From Thermoleophilaceae bacterium (lineage in GTDB: Bacteria; Actinomycetota; Thermoleophilia; Solirubrobacterales; Thermoleophilaceae): a stretch of 5,954 nucleotides of DNA. Positions 5,140 through 5,954 of the stretch are shown in pieces; within the stretch, counting starts at the first letter, position 1; every line of letters starts with the position of its first letter. The stretch is from positions 1 through 5,954 of the forward strand of contig JACCUE010000155.1 in NCBI GenBank assembly GCA_013812005.1. The letters are read 5' to 3'. The notes below the pieces were generated by a model. That model had not been told where the DNA came from. It did not search any database and saw nothing but the letters and a program-made list of their open reading frames with translations. Position numbers and translations under genes: made by a program.

Positions 5140-5853
5140 TCAGGCCGGGCAGGCCCACTCGCCCGACCCCACGGCACTCAGCCCGCGGATCGCCTGCGAG
5201 CCGATCCGCAGCTGGGTCCACCCGTGCGTCACCGACGGGTTGCGCGGCAACGTGCCGCTGTAGACGGTCACGACCTTCTGCCGGCGCTTGACGCCGCGCC
5301 CGACCGTCAAAGAGCCGTCGGAGTACTGCACGATCCTCTCGCCGTGCACCATCCGCTTGCGCTCGCGCACGAACTTCACCTCGCGGCTGCGGATCGAGCT
5401 CAGGCCGCGGTAGAAAGTGCTCGAGGCGAACTGGAGCAGCCCCTGGTAGGCGCCGTTGCCGGCGTACCAGCGGTAGTTCGACTCGCACGCCACGCGGCGG
5501 GAGAGGCTGCTCGGGCTGATGTTCCAGCGACGAGCCTCCAAGTGGATGATCCGGCGCACCCCCCGCGGACCGGGCCTGGCGGCAGGCTTGAACCGCTTGC
5601 GCACCACCTTGCGGCGCGCGGGACGAACCGACGTGACCTTGGTCACGTGAGCGGGGGCCGCAGCCTCGGGCTCGGCGGGCTGCTCGGCCGCGGGAGCCTG
5701 GGCCTGGGCCTGGGCCGCCGGCGGCAGACCGACAACACCTGCGCAGGCCAGAGCACCCGCAGCGAGCACGGCTCCGAGAACGGACTTCGGACTTTGGTCG
5801 GACGGTTCAGCGGCCACATGGGCCGGTACTGCGCGCGCAAGGAATTCGCGCAT
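5140..5853 (-). CDS. Secreted Rpf/transglycosylase-like cell wall hydrolase
   Basis: This 237-residue exported protein probably cleaves or remodels peptidoglycan. A hydrophobic stretch at about 25-43 after a charged N-terminus, then AAQAQAQA (46-53) with AxA cleavage sites, indicates a Sec signal peptide. An Ala/Pro/Glu linker (54-70) and a very Arg/Lys-rich linker (72-101) follow, the latter probably wall-associating. The catalytic-type core is about 102-150: WNISPSSL, VACESNYRWYAGNG with Glu124 in the CES triad, and YQGLLQFASSTF (136-147). This resembles resuscitation-promoting-factor/transglycosylase domains (CES...NG-Y-GLQF-S-TW). The remainder (151-237) is basic and ends EWACPA; Cys235 could pair with Cys123, as in Rpf domains. 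The insertion between the core and the closing Cys is longer than in a compact Rpf domain. The start is ATG 5853 with GGAGGTG 7 nt upstream. It is probably a separate unit from the sigma cassette, though only 64 nt lie between. Confidence 0.82.
   Translation of the reverse strand: MREFLARAVPAHVAAEPSDQSPKSVLGAVLAAGALACAGVVGLPPAAQAQAQAPAAEQPAEPEAAAPAHVTKVTSVRPARRKVVRKRFKPAARPGPRGVRRIIHLEARRWNISPSSLSRRVACESNYRWYAGNGAYQGLLQFASSTFYRGLSSIRSREVKFVRERKRMVHGERIVQYSDGSLTVGRGVKRRQKVVTVYSGTLPRNPSVTHGWTQLRIGSQAIRGLSAVGSGEWACPA
5697..5716. repeat. Short tandem hexamer repeat in the signal-peptide region
   Basis: CCTGGG is repeated 3.3 times on the plus strand, giving Ala-Gln dipeptides (AQAQAQA) at the end of the signal peptide of the wall hydrolase. 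It provides several alternative AxA signal peptidase sites. The copy number could vary between strains without shifting the frame, since each unit is six bases. Confidence 0.7.
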
Positions 5854-5860
5854 TGATCAA

Positions 5861-5867
5861 CACCTCC
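5861..5867 (-). promoter_or_regulatory. Ribosome-binding site for the wall hydrolase gene
   Basis: Minus strand GGAGGTG with a 7-nt spacer to the ATG at 5853 is a near-ideal Shine-Dalgarno site and fixes this start. Confidence 0.85.
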
Positions 5868-5890
5868 AAGTATCTCGACAGCCGCCCCGG

Positions 5891-5908
5891 GTCGCGCGTC
5901 AGCGCGAC
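5891..5908 (-). promoter_or_regulatory. Leader hairpin proximal to the wall hydrolase ribosome site
   Basis: Minus strand GTCGCGC-TGAC-GCGCGAC forms a perfect 7-bp stem with a 4-nt loop, 23 nt upstream of the ribosome-binding site. No U-rich tail follows, so it is not an evident terminator. It lies 5 nt after the larger hairpin at 5914-5939; together they make a structured leader. Confidence 0.55.
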
Positions 5909-5913
5909 TCCCA

Positions 5914-5939
5914 GCCCGTGCCGGCATCAGCCGGCGGGC
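5914..5939 (-). promoter_or_regulatory. Leader hairpin distal to the wall hydrolase gene
   Basis: Minus strand GCCCG-CCGGC-TGAT-GCCGG-CA-CGGGC forms a 10-bp GC stem with a 2-nt bulge and a 4-nt loop. It is followed by TGGGA and then the second hairpin. It could be part of a regulatory leader RNA whose 5' portion is beyond the window, or the end of an upstream transcript. The remaining leader (5868-5890 and 5940-5954) shows no recognisable promoter. Confidence 0.55.
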
Positions 5940-5954
5940 CGAAGAAGGGGGCCG

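Noticed and set aside
5730..5760. Lipobox-like ALAC (residues 34-37) suggesting the wall hydrolase is a lipoprotein
   Set aside because: The Cys is in the middle of the hydrophobic stretch, the -3 residue is Ala rather than Leu/Val/Ile, and good AxA signal peptidase I sites follow at residues 47-53.
5643..5927. Minus-strand open frame overlapping the wall hydrolase leader and signal peptide
   Set aside because: It would read through both leader hairpins and the Shine-Dalgarno site and ends in Pro/Arg low complexity; the Rpf-like gene in the other frame explains the region.
5891..5939. Intrinsic terminator
   Set aside because: The stems are strong, but neither is followed by a T-run in the minus-strand direction, and a strong ribosome site follows shortly.

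Overview
The window is a high-GC (roughly 70%) bacterial chromosome segment in which every credible gene is read from the minus strand, so transcription runs from high to low coordinates. Protein style points to an actinobacterium: a secreted Rpf-like wall hydrolase with an Ala/Pro/Gln linker, a divergent ECF sigma factor beside an ImmA/IrrE-type peptidase, an LtrA family membrane protein, and strong G/C bias at third codon positions. The Solirubrobacterales/Thermoleophilia branch is my best guess. That is an impression from the proteins, because no rRNA or marker gene is present.

Layout in transcription order. (1) 5954-5854 is an untranslated leader with two strong hairpins and a good Shine-Dalgarno site. 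(2) 5853-5140 encodes a secreted Rpf/transglycosylase-like protein. (3) 5139-5076 is a short gap containing a perfect 7+7 bp dyad. (4) 5075-2966 is a tight four-gene cassette: an ECF-type sigma factor, a 216-residue protein with an XRE-like helical region and an acidic tail, a basic 77-residue protein, and an ImmA/IrrE-type zinc peptidase. The intergenic distances are 3, 37 and 0 nt. (5) 2928-1 is a second compact group: aldo/keto reductase, alpha/beta hydrolase, short-chain dehydrogenase, and the N-terminus of an LtrA family protein that runs off the window. Ribosome-binding sites of downstream genes are built into the stop codons or last codons of upstream genes.

Working together: the sigma cassette looks like a proteolysis-controlled transcription switch. 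By analogy with ImmA/ImmR and IrrE/DdrO, the peptidase would cleave a regulatory partner, here most plausibly the 216-residue protein, and so release or restrain the sigma factor. This is inference. The downstream group consists of general redox and hydrolytic enzymes that could be its output or may simply be neighbours, since only 37 nt separate the two blocks. The four genes of the second group appear to use four different start codons (ATG, GTG, TTG and probably CTG). No stretch longer than 300 bases lacks a gene. No tRNA, rRNA, CRISPR array, insertion sequence or convincing intrinsic terminator was seen.
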